Assembly (NCBI GenBank): GCA_037176905.1
Contig: JBBBWG010002225.1
Coordinates: forward strand, 97,913-161,912
Source of the DNA: Azolla pinnata
Lineage: Eukaryota > Streptophyta > Polypodiopsida > Salviniales > Salviniaceae
Length of the DNA stretch: 64,000 bases
Direction: 5' to 3'
Shown here: one piece after another, positions 47,022 to 58,499 of the stretch
How positions within the stretch are numbered: position 1 is the stretch's first letter
How the letters are laid out: every line of letters starts with the position of its first letter
Notes under the pieces: model-generated
What the model was told of the DNA's origin: nothing
The model's database searches: none
Seen by the model: the letters and a program-made list of their open reading frames with translations, nothing else
Program-made: the position numbers and the translations under genes

Positions 47022-47322
47022 AAGGTTAGGGCTGGGTGAGGGCTAGGTTAGGGTTAGGTTAGGGCTGGGTTAAGCCTAGGTTAGGGCTGTGTTAGGGCTG
47101 GGGAAAAGAGTGAGGGTAAGGCTAGGGTTAGGGTTAGGGTTGAAGGTGTGATGGATTAGGTTAGAGATGGAAGAGGGAGGATTGAAGATGGGGCTAGAGC
47201 TAGGGCTAGGGCTAGGGCTAGGGCTAGGGTTAGGGTTAGGGTTAGGGTTAGGGTTGAGTTGTGAGGAAGAACAGGGGGTGAAGACACAGGAAAGTAGGGT
47301 TAGGGTTAGGGTTTGGGAGGCA
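47022..47322 (+). repeat. Interstitial telomeric repeat, mainly GGGTTA/GGGCTA hexamers
   Basis: A degenerate part (GGGCTAGGTTAGGGTTAGG) leads into five GGGCTA units and then five GGGTTA units at about 47196-47256, with another short run near 47297-47313. The regular part is six-base, TTAGGG, not the seven-base TTTAGGG found elsewhere in the window. It lies about 0.7-1.0 kb upstream of the TTL start codon. Confidence 0.9.
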
Positions 47323-47869
47323 GACCTGTGGATGCAATGCAGGTTTGTTAGTTGAGCTCTAGTTATGGTGGAAGCTCCGCGCCACAGAGAAGAAGAAGGA
47401 AGAAGAAGAAGAAGAAGAGGAAGAAGAAGAGGAACAGGGGAGGAGAGAGAAAAAGGAGAGAGGTGGAATTATGAGCCTCTCATTCTCTCTCCTTCCCTTT
47501 TTCCTCTCTCCTCATTTTATTTCTCCAAAAACTCAAAATCACACATATTTATTAGAAAACCAGAACAAAAACAAAAACAAAAAAGAGAAACAAATTCCCT
47601 TCTGTTTTTTGTTTTTGTTTTTGTTTGTTTATTTATTTGTGGAATCCTCAAACCCTTGTGTGGCAAGCAGATGATGATGATGATGGTGAGGGCTTGATCT
47701 ATGCAGATGATGATGAAGGGCCTGATTAAGGCAGATGATTAGGGCTTGCTTAGTGCTGATGAATCAATCAGGGCTTGATTAGTGCGGGTGATTAAGGCCA
47801 TGATTAAGGATCGATTGTGAGACAGAGAGGGAAGGAAATCAAGTGATTAACACAAATAGAAAAACTGAC
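47323..47869. other. Spacer with GAA-rich and AAAC-rich tracts
   Basis: A GAAGAAGAA tract (47390-47450) is followed by AACAAAAACAAAAA and GTTTTTGTTTTTG stretches, then TTAGGGCTTGATTAG-type short repeats. No gene is recognised. Confidence 0.5.
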
Positions 47870-47879
47870 AAGGGAAGGA

Positions 47880-48420
47880 AATCCGGTGATTAGCAAATCA
47901 AGCGATTAACAAAAAAAACCTGGGCTTAATTTCCTAATCGCATCTGTTAACGTCCCCTAAATTTCAAAAAATTACATGCTTGACGCTGACTTCTATCACT
48001 AAATCGATCAATTCCAAATTTCGCTTCTCGCGAATTCGATCGCGTCCTTCCTCCCAGCACGACTCGCTTCCATCTGTCTCGTCTCGTGTTTACTTTAATC
48101 GCTTTCATAATCTTCGACCCGCTGCTAAAAAAACTCGATTCCCCTCGCTGTATTCGATTAACAAAAAAGGAAAACTAACAAGGGACGGAAATCGAGTGAT
48201 TAACATAAAAACCTGGGCTTAATTTCTTAATCGCATTCGTCGACGTCCCCTAAATTTCAAAAAAATTACACACTGACGCCTACTTCTATCGCTAGATCGA
48301 TCGATTCCGAATCGCTTCTCGCAAATTCGATCACGTCCTTCCTCCCAGCACGACCCGCTTCCATCTCTCTCGTCTCGTGTTTATTTTAAATCGCTTTCAT
48401 AATCCTCCGGCCCTCGCTGT
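47880..48420 (+). repeat. Two-copy direct repeat related to the TIR-element family
   Basis: Both copies contain AAACCTGGGCTTAATTTC(C/T)TAATCGCAT, GACGTCCCCTAAATTTCAAAAA, ATCACTAAATCGATCAATTCC or its variant, and CGTCCTTCCTCCCAGCACGA. The first runs about 47905-48150 and the second 48200-48420. The segment near 48548-48595 (ACAGGCGTTAAAATATAATT ... GGGCGTTTTTTTT) matches the right end of the 38-kb TIR elements, so the block may be a larger family member. Confidence 0.7.
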
Positions 48421-48647
48421 ATCCGAGTAGCAGAAAGCTAGAAAAATTCCAGCGATCTAATTATTAATCCGGTGTGTAATCAAGTGATCTGATTATTCGA
48501 GAGATGGGGAATGGGGCCGTTAATCTGTTAAAATTTCCTAAGACTTAAACAGGCGTTAAAATATAATTAAAATAAAATTTATTGGGCGTTTTTTTTGGAT
48601 TAAATGGATTAATTAGAGAGGCGGAGCCGCCTGCTGAGCTGGCAGGT

Positions 48648-48692
48648 TGGGCCCACGTGGCACGCCACGTCACGTGCGCTTTCCACGTCATC
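48648..48692. promoter_or_regulatory. Dense cluster of ACGT-core (G-box/ABRE-like) elements
   Basis: Within about 40 bases there are CCCACGTGGC, GCCACGTC, TCACGTGCG and CCACGTCATC, four ACGT cores. CACGTG G-boxes and ACGTGGC are bZIP/bHLH targets in plant abscisic-acid and light responses. It lies 2.3 kb upstream of the TTL gene, and no plus-strand gene is recognised after it. Its target is unknown. Confidence 0.55.
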
Positions 48693-48699
48693 ATCCACA

Positions 48700-49261
48700 T
48701 GCATGCGGAATAACGCCCTCCCATTTTCTCCCATCTATTTATTTATTTATTTATTTGTGAATAATTCTTTTTTTTCCCGCCCTCCCCTTTTTTAATAAAC
48801 TTCCTTTTATTTATTTTATTTTATTTTATCTTATTTCGATTTTTAATAAAAGAAAAAGAAAGGAAAAGAAAAACCAGCAACAACAGAACGCGTGCGCTGT
48901 TCTTCTCGGAGTTTTAAATATTTCCTGCATTTCTTCACGAATTATAAAAACAAAACAAAACAAAAAAAAATCCCCTTTTTCGTTACACATTTTAGAAACA
49001 AAAACAAAAGGTTTTTTTTTTTGTTTTCGTTTTTTTGGATTTTTGTTCTTTTTTTCGATGCGTTTTCGTTTTATACATGGATTAATAATTCATTTACGTG
49101 GAAAAAAGAAAATGGCATAAAATCCAGCGAAAGATTTTTGGAGGTTTTGGCAAAATACACACAAAAAATACCCTTCAAAATATGTAATTGCCAAAATGCC
49201 CCCCAAAAAAATATCATCATAAAGTTAATATCATGGTGAATATGCAAAAAAAAACATGCTT
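48700..49261. other. AT-rich homopolymer-rich spacer
   Basis: It contains TTTA repeats at 48737-48762, many T- and A-runs and AAACA words. No gene is recognised. Confidence 0.6.
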
Positions 49262-49274
49262 ATCACAGCTACAG

Positions 49275-49378
49275 AATCATGTATATGTGTGTGTGCATGC
49301 ATGCATGTATGTATGTGTGTGTGCATGTATGTATGCATGCAATCATGCATGTATGCATGCATGCATACATGTGTGTAT
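49275..49378 (+). repeat. ATGCATGC/TGTGTG low-complexity block
   Basis: About 100 bases of GTGTGCATGCATGCATG and ATGTATG words, of the same compositional class as the blocks at 28, 37, 53, 56 and 63.8 kb. Confidence 0.9.
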
Positions 49379-52300
49379 TGTTACGTTTCTCGTATTTATT
49401 CAAAATGGCCTGTGCTCTAGCTCCATTGAACTTTTCTGGCCTCTGATTTCGGCTCGGCTTAGCTGAAAAAAGGAGAAGCAGAAGCAGAAGCAGAGAAACA
49501 ACAACAGACGGAAGCAGAGTTAGGTCAGATTCCAGACATCACATGATTTTGTAGAGAAAGCTTCCAAAGCAGAAAAAGTCGTTTCCATTGGGGAGCACGT
49601 GTGTGTGCCTGCATTGCCTGTTTCAGACAAATCTAATGAGCAAAATGCAAAAATGTCCAGCCGGCCATTATAGCACGTCCACAGGATCGAAGCGATGACA
49701 TTCTGGCAGCAATAACAATAACAATAATGATGATGATGATCATCATCATCGTTGTAATAGCGATACGAGTAGACATTGACGGGATTGGTTTCCCGTGCGT
49801 CTCGATACATCTGCAAAGTCAGTCGGCCCAAACCAGGCCCATCTGTTTCAGCGGCCCAGCAAGGGCTTTTTCAGCAGACGACGAAGTGCGCCGGAGAAGA
49901 GGAGGGGCACTCCTGCGATTCGTAGAAACTTTAACAAAAAACAGGAAAGAAAGAGCGATATATTGATGTCTGTTCAGCCCAATATGACCCATCAGACAAT
50001 GTGCACAGTGGTGTTTGTATGCATATATATCATCAACAAATGTAATATAAAATCTGTTACCATCCAAAGTCTCAGAAAGGGATTGGAAGAACATACATGA
50101 GGTTAGGAAGGGGGGGGGGAGGGGCATTTTCACAAATATAGAAAGTGTGTCTATCTTCTTCTTTCTTTGACCAAGGCTATGGTGGACCTGCTTTCTCGGA
50201 GTTTTACAGTTGGATATGCCGGACAACGGAACAGAACAGAACGAGAGCACCTCGTGTCTTTTGTCCTAATTTAAGGTAACCGCATCTGAAGGCATGGCAT
50301 TTTCCGCGATAATCCCCTTCTGGCCTGCGTCGAGGAGGAGCGAGGGACAAACACACACGATGCATACAGACTGGCAATGATCTGGCTATGGATTGGTCGA
50401 AGAAGAAGATGATGAAGAAGAAGAAGAAGAAGAAGTTGTTAGTAAGAGTAGGAGGAGTAGGTAGGGCCATGCATGGGAGCTCCGCCGTCGAAAAGCCGAC
50501 TTGGCCTCAACCAACAACATCTAAGAAAGCAGAAAGGCTCGATACGATACTGTGGGTCAGTCGCCACACACTGCGCCGGACGAGTGACGCAGACAGATAC
50601 AGATAACTGTTACAGAATACAGATACAGATACAAAGAGCCGCTTTCCTTTCCCTGCATGCAATGCAACAGCTCGTGACCAGCCAGCGACGCCACCAACAA
50701 TAATTCATCCCCGAGGGCTTCACCTGCAGCAAAAGCCTCAGGCTGCTAAGCGACAACCTCCATACAGACAAACAGATAGCGAAACAAGCCTTTCGAATCT
50801 AATCAGGGTTTTTTTTTTCTTTTAGGTTATAAGTTCTAACTAACTATACAAACCGGCTGACAAGCTGGCGTTGCGCTGGACATAGAACCCCATACCCATC
50901 TGTTAAGCCAGTCTTCCTTCTGCTCGCACGTAACGGGACAAGACAAGACAGAGACTCCCTGCTTGCTCGATCTTAGGGTTTAGGGTTTAAGGTTTAAGTT
51001 TGAAGGTTAAAGGCTTAGGGTTTAGCCCACATCTGGATCTACTGGCGCTTATTAAAGAATCACTCGTCGTCCTCCTCCTCCTCCTGTACATACTCTGTCT
51101 TGTTGCCTTAGTTAATGACCTTTTGTTTCTGTCACCTGTCAAAGTCCCTAGGGGGGTCGGCATTAAGGGCACGGGACCTCTGTGCGAACCCTGTGGGCTT
51201 TTGTACAACCTCTGGATCATGTACTGCTGTGTATCGAGCCACTGAGGACACGTTCCTGTCGCTGTGAAAGATAACGATTCATAAGATCGACAAGACCCCT
51301 GATAATTCTGCTCCGTGGTCTGAAGGCATGCTTCGACGAGCAGAGTCACCAGAACTTGCAGTCGGATGTTGGGTGCGGTGGCAAAGAGCTTCCTATACTG
51401 GGGAAAGCACCAGCCCGACTCGGCTTCTACACTTGTTCTGTGGCCACTCAGAGTGATTTGTCTTCACCACACCTTCTGCAGACAGACATCTGCTTCCCAG
51501 GCCCCAGAGTCGACGATTCCTGTCTCTGCCTGCAAGCCAGCACAGAATAGCACCTTCATTCCATCCATGAATCAAAGCACCTGATTCTCTCCTTGAACCC
51601 CTTCTTCTTCTCTTCTGCCGATTTGCGGATCTCTATAAGCCTTCTCATCAGTCTATCTTTCTCATCTATCCATCCAACATCGCTTTTGCCGTGCAATTCA
51701 TGTTTACGTGACGATTTTTGCAACCCCAATGGCAGCATCATCTTCCAATACAATGCTCCAAGGAACTCAACAAAAGGAGGAGGAGGAGGAGGAGGAGAAG
51801 AAGAAGGAGAAGAAGAAATAAAAGAAAATTCATGCTTTTTCTTGATCATTTCCTGTCGCGGGAATCAAAATGGAGAGCTAATTTCTCTTCTTTCTTTTCT
51901 TTGTACATGGTTTGTCTTTCAAACCTTCCTTTTCTTTCTTCTTCTTCATCATCATCTTCACCATCATCATCATCATCATCATCATCTTCTTCTTCTTCTT
52001 CTTCTTTTGTCATAATGATTTTTACCTAGGGGTTTTGCTTCACTACCTCAGCAACACATCGAGAGGACGCCGAAATGTGTTTTGAGCCGTTCATCCAATA
52101 TCACAGCCTCTCTACCATCAAGGGACAGATCAGAGTCCTTGGAGAACGGCGGATTTCAACTTCATATATGAGGGTTGGGAAAACACGACGAACATGGAAG
52201 AGCTCGAAATATGTTCTAGACTGTCACATCTACACCATTTGTATCGCGCTTTCGCCTCTGCAAATAGCAATATGCTTTAGGAGAAGAAGAAACTATCCAT

Positions 52301-52450
52301 GTATCATTGAAAGCTTCTCAATCTAGATTCATTTCTGGGATAATAATGCAACGAAGCCTTACTTACCTTTGCATGCGTGAAAACACTCGAATGCTCAATA
52401 TCTTCAGCATCATATCGATTCCATCTGCCACTCCCCATCTGTTTGATCAA
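49379..52450. other. Long spacer without a recognised gene
   Basis: Microsatellites present include (ATC)n/(GAT)n at about 49725-49752, (GAA)n near 50400-50435, (GGA)n near 51776-51815 and (ATC)n/(TTC)n near 51940-52005. TTTAGGG motifs lie at 50976-50990. The minus-strand open frames 50987-51349 and 51393-51575 are not low-complexity but match no family I know; they could be exons of an unrecognised gene or chance. Confidence 0.45.
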
Positions 52451-52454
52451 CCAG

Positions 52455-52820
52455 TCGATAAATGTAAGGTGAGAAAACGTAAGCATTATTAAGCATCCTA
52501 ATCTTAATAAAAAAAAATGGGTTCAACAGTAGATAGATGTAACCAGAAAATAGTAAAACATTGTTAAACACCTTAATCTTTATCAAAAATGGGTTCAATT
52601 GTAGATAGATGTAAGCAAGAAACAGTAAGCATTATTATTAAGCATCCAAACCTTTATAAAAGATGGGTTCAACTGTAGACAGACGTAAGCGAAAAACAGT
52701 AAACATTATTATTAAGCATCCAAACCTTTATAAAAAATGGGTTCAACTGTAGATAGACGTAAGCGAAAAACAGTAAGCATTTGTTAAACATCTTAATCTT
52801 GATAAAAAAATGGGTTCCAA
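52455..52820 (+). repeat. Five-copy tandem repeat, unit about 73 bp
   Basis: The phrase ATGGGTTC recurs at about 52518, 52589, 52663, 52737 and 52810. Each copy has GTAGATAGATGTAAGC...AACAGTAAGCATT...TTAAGCATCCAAACC. Copies 3 and 4 are nearly identical and the outer ones more diverged. Confidence 0.9.
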
Positions 52821-52824
52821 GTTT

Positions 52825-53645
52825 GCATGCATTTGATGTAGGCATGTGTGTCAGTATAACTCCTTGCATGTGCATTTATGTATCCACATTCGCGCATCCA
52901 TCCATGCATTTATGCATCCAAGTACTCCCATCAATCTATGTCTAAATATAGATGCGTCCAAATACTCACATTCATCCATCCATCCATCCATCCATCCATC
53001 CGTGTAAATGCATTGATGCATCCATGCGGTCACATCCATCCGCCCATATGTGTATGTATATGCATTGCTGCATCCATGTGCCCACACTCACCTATGCTTG
53101 CACAAACATACGCATCCATCATGCATCTATATAGACAGATAACATGATTCTTGAAACCGATTTTGGTTCGAAGTTGAGAAACGCTTCAGCTAAACTGTTT
53201 CATGAATGTGCAGCATTGTCTATATGCACATGCATCCACCCATCCATCCATCCATGGGGGGTGCATGCATGAACCCATCCATTCAGTAATGTGTATGCAC
53301 TGATATATACAACCATGGATGTGCATTGGATGTAGCCAACCATGGAACCATCGAGCTTTCCATGTGCGAATGTAACTTTTTGATCAAGTTACATGCATAT
53401 AGGCACATCTTCATTCATGGAAGCATGCATGCATCCAACCACGGAACCACCCAAATATCTGCACATATCCACACATTCATGCATTCATGAAATGCATGGA
53501 TGCATGTACGTAATGCATATAACATATGCACGTAATGTATGTATGTGATGCTATGCAATTATGTATGTAAGGTATGCATATACGGATGTAATGTATATAT
53601 GCATGCACGTATGCACACATGTATGTGTGTATGTATGCATATGGG
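52825..53645. repeat. CATCCATC/ATGCATGT low-complexity region
   Basis: Tracts of CATCCATCCATC (52975-53000 and 53235-53255) alternate with GCATGCAT, GTATGCAT and ATGTATG words. The open frames here are compositional and no gene is recognised. Confidence 0.85.
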
Positions 53646-55260
53646 TGGGTTGCATTCACACAAAAGAAATAACACCGAAAGACAGACAGGAGAAACAAAA
53701 CATAATACAGCATTCCATAAGCATGGATAGCAGAGGGATCAAATGGACCCTTCCTGATAGATAATTGGGTTAAGCAAATATACTGTCTGAATGCAGAGCA
53801 AGTAAAAAGCCTAGAGATGCAGTAAACTACGGAGAGCGAAGGTTAGGTCAGACAAAACAAATCTTAAAAACAGAGGCTTGATGAGCATAACATAGGATTC
53901 GGATTGAAATCAAAACAACCCAAGTCCCACAGAAAAACTGACACGCTCCTTGGGTTAAGTCTGGAACAGAAAAATCTACTGTAAAAAGAAATAGCACGTT
54001 GATGATTCTAGGGTTCTCTCAAAAGAGGAAAACCTAACGCAGAAAGCAGCTTCGATTCTTTTCGCTCTCGATTTCCGCGATTGCAGAAGCTTCGTGGAAA
54101 TGGTTGTAGAGTTATCTCGGAAGGAGAAAAGTTCAAGACAGCATCACAGAGAATGTGAAACAGAGGAAATTTTGTGCACAGAAAACTTCATGGCTCACAG
54201 AACTAGGGTTTAGAAGAAGGTACACTATGGGTTCAAACTTAATAGAAGAAAAAATTATGCAGACATTTTCCTTCAATAGCTAGGGTTTAAGAGAAAACTG
54301 TGTACCAGAACAAAAACAGGGAAGACGCACAAATTAGTGTTTTCTCTGAGAGAACCCTAATTTAAGTTTACAGGTAAGGAATATGAAATGAGATCACAGG
54401 GAAATTTTGTTCATACAAACTCATGGGAAAGAGCAACTAGGGTTTTAAGGAATTTCGATGAGTGTGCTGAAAGAAGCAGAAGAAGAAGAAGAGAGATTAG
54501 GGTTAAAGCAAGAACAAATCAACTGGAGCTGAGAATAACTGAGGGGAAATGTATGTACAGTAGTAACAAACCAAAAGGTTATGGTTTGGGGAATGAAAAC
54601 AATGCGCACCAGCAGAGAAGAATAGGGTAGAACAGATAAATTAGGGTTTACAGATAACAGGTACAGCAGTAGCAACAACGCAAAGAGAATACATCAAGAA
54701 AAAACAAAAGCAGGGTTTTCAAACAAATGTGGTATCTGGGAAGAAGAAGAAGAGGATGATGATGATGACGATGACTACGACGAATTAGGGTTTGAAAGAA
54801 GAGAGGAGCAAAACCTCGGATCAGAGAAAATCCGCAGATAGAAGAAGACCGTGAATTAGGGTTTCAAAACCAAAATGTGGGATCTTGGAAGGCGACGACG
54901 AAATGCGAGACGAACAAAACTTAGGGATATGAAAGAAAATCCGCAGATAGAAAAAGGCCATGAAATTTAGGGTTTCAAAGCAAAACGTGGGAGCTTGCAG
55001 GGCGACGCGGAGATGGAGAATCCGACGCAGGAAAACTTGAGACGGATGAAGATCGACGCAGAGAGAATGTCATGAAAAGGAAGCCAGGATTTTCAAAACA
55101 AATGTAGCATCCGGGAACAAGGAGGAGGAGGAGGAGGAGAAGAAGAAGAAGAAGAAGACGCAGAAGAAGAAGAAGAAGAAGAAGAAGAAGAATTAGGGTT
55201 TGAAAACAGACAACAACAACAACAACAAAGAAGAAGCAGACAACAACAGCGGAAGTAGCC
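53646..55260. other. Spacer or intron with repeated AATTAGGGTTT modules
   Basis: From about 54180 to 55200 modules recur that combine an AATTAGGGTTT or ACTAGGGTTT word with AGAAAATCCGCAGATAGAA and AAAACGTGGGAGCTT or AAATGTGGGATCTT (best copies near 54825-54905 and 54935-55020). GAA runs occur at 55125-55190. If the exon at 55314-55373 is real, this would be its downstream intron. Confidence 0.5.
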
Positions 55261-55313
55261 ATGGAAAGGCAAATTTCACACACGCAGAGACATTCCGAGA
55301 CAAAGCTGTTTAC

Positions 55314-55373
55314 CTGGGATGCACGAGGAGGACGAGGAGGAGAAGATGAAGAAGAAGAGAAGGATTGCGCCAT
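55314..55373 (-). CDS. Candidate first exon of an unrecognised gene
   Basis: The minus strand encodes MAQSFSSSSSSPPRPPRASQ, exactly 20 codons, ending at a good donor CCCAG|GTAAAC in phase 0. The upstream side is GC-richer, with G-box-type CCACGTGG at 55513-55520 and CACGTGGG at 55615-55622. An in-frame upstream ATG at 55448 exists. I found no second exon, and the Ser/Pro-rich sequence gives no family, so the exon may be chance. Confidence 0.3.
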
Positions 55374-55679
55374 AGCTGAGGGCAAGAATCGAAGGAAACG
55401 CTCAGTCGCTCTGCGATCGGGGGGGGGTTTTTCTCTGCAGCGCCTCATGTTTCTTTCCTCTGTGTGTTCTTCTGTTTTTCGGACGGATGGGAGAGACGAC
55501 AGGGGATGGCGCCACGTGGACGCATCGCAGCCGTCGGATCGCCCCCTCCTTTTTCTCCTCTCGTCTTATACGGACATACGGCCCCGTATGCGCGGCCCAT
55601 ACGGTCCGTAGCCGCACGTGGGCGTCGGGGCAGACGTATTTTATACCCTCGTCCGTACGCCTGTACGGTACGGGCACAT

Positions 55680-56166
55680 GGATGCATGCATGCATGCATG
55701 GGGCCGCGCATACATACATATACACACATGCAACGCGGATGTATTCATACGGGCCCTTGCATGCATGCACGCATGCACGTGTGTGTACGCATGTGTGCAT
55801 GCATGTGTGGATGTGTACGCATGTGTGCGTATGTGTGCCTGTATGTGTGTATGTGTGCATGTCTGCGTATGTGTGCATGCATGTGTGTGTGTGTGCGTAT
55901 GTGTGCATGCATGTACGCATGTTTGTGTATGTGTGCATATACATGCATGTACGCATGCTTGTGTATGTGTGCATATACATGCATGTACGCATGTTTGTGT
56001 ATGCGTGCATATACATGCATGTATGTGTGTTTGTGTATGTGTGCATATACATGCATGTATGTATGCATGTGTATGCGTGCATATGCATGCATGTATGTAC
56101 GTTTGTGCATGTGTGCATATGTGTGTATACATGCATGTATGTGTGCGTATGTGTGTATGCATGTAT
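55680..56166 (+). repeat. ATGCATGT/GTGTATGTGTGC low-complexity block
   Basis: About 490 bases, including a 43-base higher-order unit with CATATACATGCATGTACGCATG repeated from about 55930 to 56060. All frames on both strands are open, giving Cys/Met/Val or His/Thr/Ile polypeptides that should not be annotated. Confidence 0.95.
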
Positions 56167-56167
56167 G

Positions 56168-56285
56168 TAAGCTTCAGCTTCAGTTTGGATCTGGCTTTGG
56201 CTGCAACTTCTTCAGCTTCAGTTTGGATCTGGCTTTGGCTGCAACTTCTTCCGCTTCAGTTTGGATCTAGCTTGGCTTCAGCTCA
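56168..56285 (+). repeat. Tandem repeat of about 46 bp, 2.5 copies
   Basis: CAGCTTCAGTTTGGATCTGG followed by CTTTGGCTGCAACTTCTTC repeats at about 56170, 56213 and 56253, the last copy shortened. It directly follows the ATGC block. Confidence 0.9.
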
Positions 56286-58490
56286 AAATCTGCTGGACCC
56301 GTGTTTCTCTGATCTGTGCTCGATTCTCGGCAGCCTTGCTCATTATGCCTCTTCTGTGTCCTGACTTGCTCCCGTATATATATATGATCGTTGTCCGTAT
56401 ATAAGCCACACCTGGCTACGGGGAAGTCTATCCAGAACCCTTTGTCTCTTCTCTCTTGGCCAGAGAAGCCAAAGCAGAGAGCTTGTTTTTCTCTGTCTCT
56501 GTTGGCCTTTGTTTTGTCTGACCTCTCGATTGTTTGATGTCGATTCGATCAGGGGCAAGGAGGGGGATCTCGTCCTTGCCCTCTCGTCACGTGCTCGTTC
56601 CCTCGTTATTATGGCGATTCCTTTTTCTGACAGTTGCAGCTCTCTCCTGCTCTCGTGAAGCTCATCTGCCAAAGAGCTAGGACCCCACTTCAACCCAGAA
56701 GTAGCTTCTTGATCAAGCGAGCCCCTCTGAGGCAGCTGGCGAGGCGATCGATCTCTCCATTTTCCCCATAGCCTTGATTGTTGTATCCCAACCATCATTT
56801 GCATTGCCTTCGGCTACACATCTATCGCGTCTGCTGCCCATGGCTACGATGGCAGCATAGAGAGATCGAGCAGACTACGGAGATGTAACCCAGCGATAGA
56901 TGAGTTTGGCGGTAAATCCAGTGGCTCTGTAAAGTTCTCGCGTAGCTGCTGCTGCTTCCGGACGGACATGAATCAGAAGAGGCTACATACATCACCCGAC
57001 GATGACGATGATTGCCCATAAACATACATGCACTGCTTAGTCGCATCACCGCCATCATCGTGTCACAGCATCACCATTGTCAACATCGACGACAACATCA
57101 TCAGCAACAACATCTTCGGTAGCGACTTCTCTCCTGTTCTGGATTTGGATGATGGGACCATGACAGTGGTCGCTCGAGGCTGGTAAAAAAAAAAACCAGG
57201 TCTGTTTTGTGGGAACAGAGCTCGAGCATGGGCCAGGGAGAGAGGTGCCAGGGTTTTGCTTCTCCTGTTTCTCCCTCCCTCTCCTTTCTGTTCTCGTGTC
57301 TGGTTCTCCTGTAATGTCTGGTTGTTTTTTGAAGCTTAACCAGCGGTGCTTGCGACAACTGGCCAAATGCAGGTAACTGGTTTGCTCACTCACTGTTCAT
57401 TGCAGAATCAACCCAGGCATAGACAAACTGCTCTATCCCTCATAGAGTGATGGATGCAAATGATAGATCTGGATTGGTCATCATCTGGAGAGAAAACCGG
57501 AGGAAAATGCATCAAATCGAGCCCAGACTTCCAACACAAACCGATGCAATGCGGTGGAAGGAGGTGAAGGAAATAAATAAATCAATAAACCCAGATAGCC
57601 GTTGAACGGATCAGAGCCAGCATCATTGCAACACCCTCTCCTTCTGTCCCTTTACCAACCAAGGCTTGTTCCTGATCCCTTTGTCGGGGGCCTTGATGTT
57701 GAATATGGTCATATATTGGTTGTATTCACATTGTCCCTCTTGTTCTCCTCGATTACTTGTGGTCAGTTTGTCTCAGATCTGAAGCTCCATTACTTCGGAT
57801 CTCTCGTCATTCACTTGCCTCAATGTGTGTACTTGTCTTTTATTTTTCATCATACTGGTATTAACAGGGTGCATTTTACGAATTGATCCAGCATGAGCAA
57901 CTACAAACTGTGCTTTGCTGATTCAAAGTTCCATACAAAGTTGAATCTTTGCGTGAGCCTAGATACTTAGACTAGCATATTGTGGTATAAGCTGCTTACA
58001 AGCCGTAAAACATTTCAGAGCTGGAACAACTTGTGTCAACCGGTTTGCGTACTTCATCTTCTATCGGCATGTCACGATTTTGTACATACTATCGTTGGCT
58101 TCTGTTTGCCCGACGACCTCTTCCAACACTCGACTAGCGCCTGTGTTTCCTTCGGTTTCCTTGAGGTCTTGGGCAGGGTTTCCATGTCCAAGCCTCGGAC
58201 ACAAGGGAATCTCAGGAAACAGTCAACAGGAAAGACAATCGACGACTCCCACCATGTTCTCATTGCGAATTCGATCTCGATCCGATCGAACCCGAACCGA
58301 ACCAACGCCCACCATGTTCTCGTTGTGAATTCGATCTCGATCAGATCAGATCGAATCGAACCCGAACCCGAACCGAACCGAACGCATGCATCGATCGATG
58401 TGCTGCGCACTGTACATACGTACGCGCACACGGGTCTGGAATCCGGATCCTCTACAGGTCTCATCTTTCTTGTTTTTCATGTCTTGGCAC
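56286..58490. other. Spacer without a recognised gene
   Basis: A TATATATATG tract is near 56372. The 153-residue minus-strand open frame at 56343-56804 has normal-looking composition (QQSRLWGKWRDRSPRQLPQR and so on) but no family resemblance. A duplicated CACCATGTTCTC...GTGAATTCGATCTCGATC block lies at about 58248-58340. The rest shows nothing. Confidence 0.45.
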
Positions 58491-58499
58491 ACGCTAGGA

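Noticed and set aside
47022-47322. True chromosome end
   Set aside because: The telomeric tract is short, degenerate and flanked on both sides by kilobases of other sequence, so it is interstitial.
50987-51575. Minus-strand frames suggesting exons of a gene
   Set aside because: They are not low-complexity, but no family resemblance, consistent splice phases or partner exons were found.
55402-56364. Open frames of 227-268 residues around 55.5-56.3 kb
   Set aside because: They run through the low-complexity block and are open on both strands at once, with no conserved domain.
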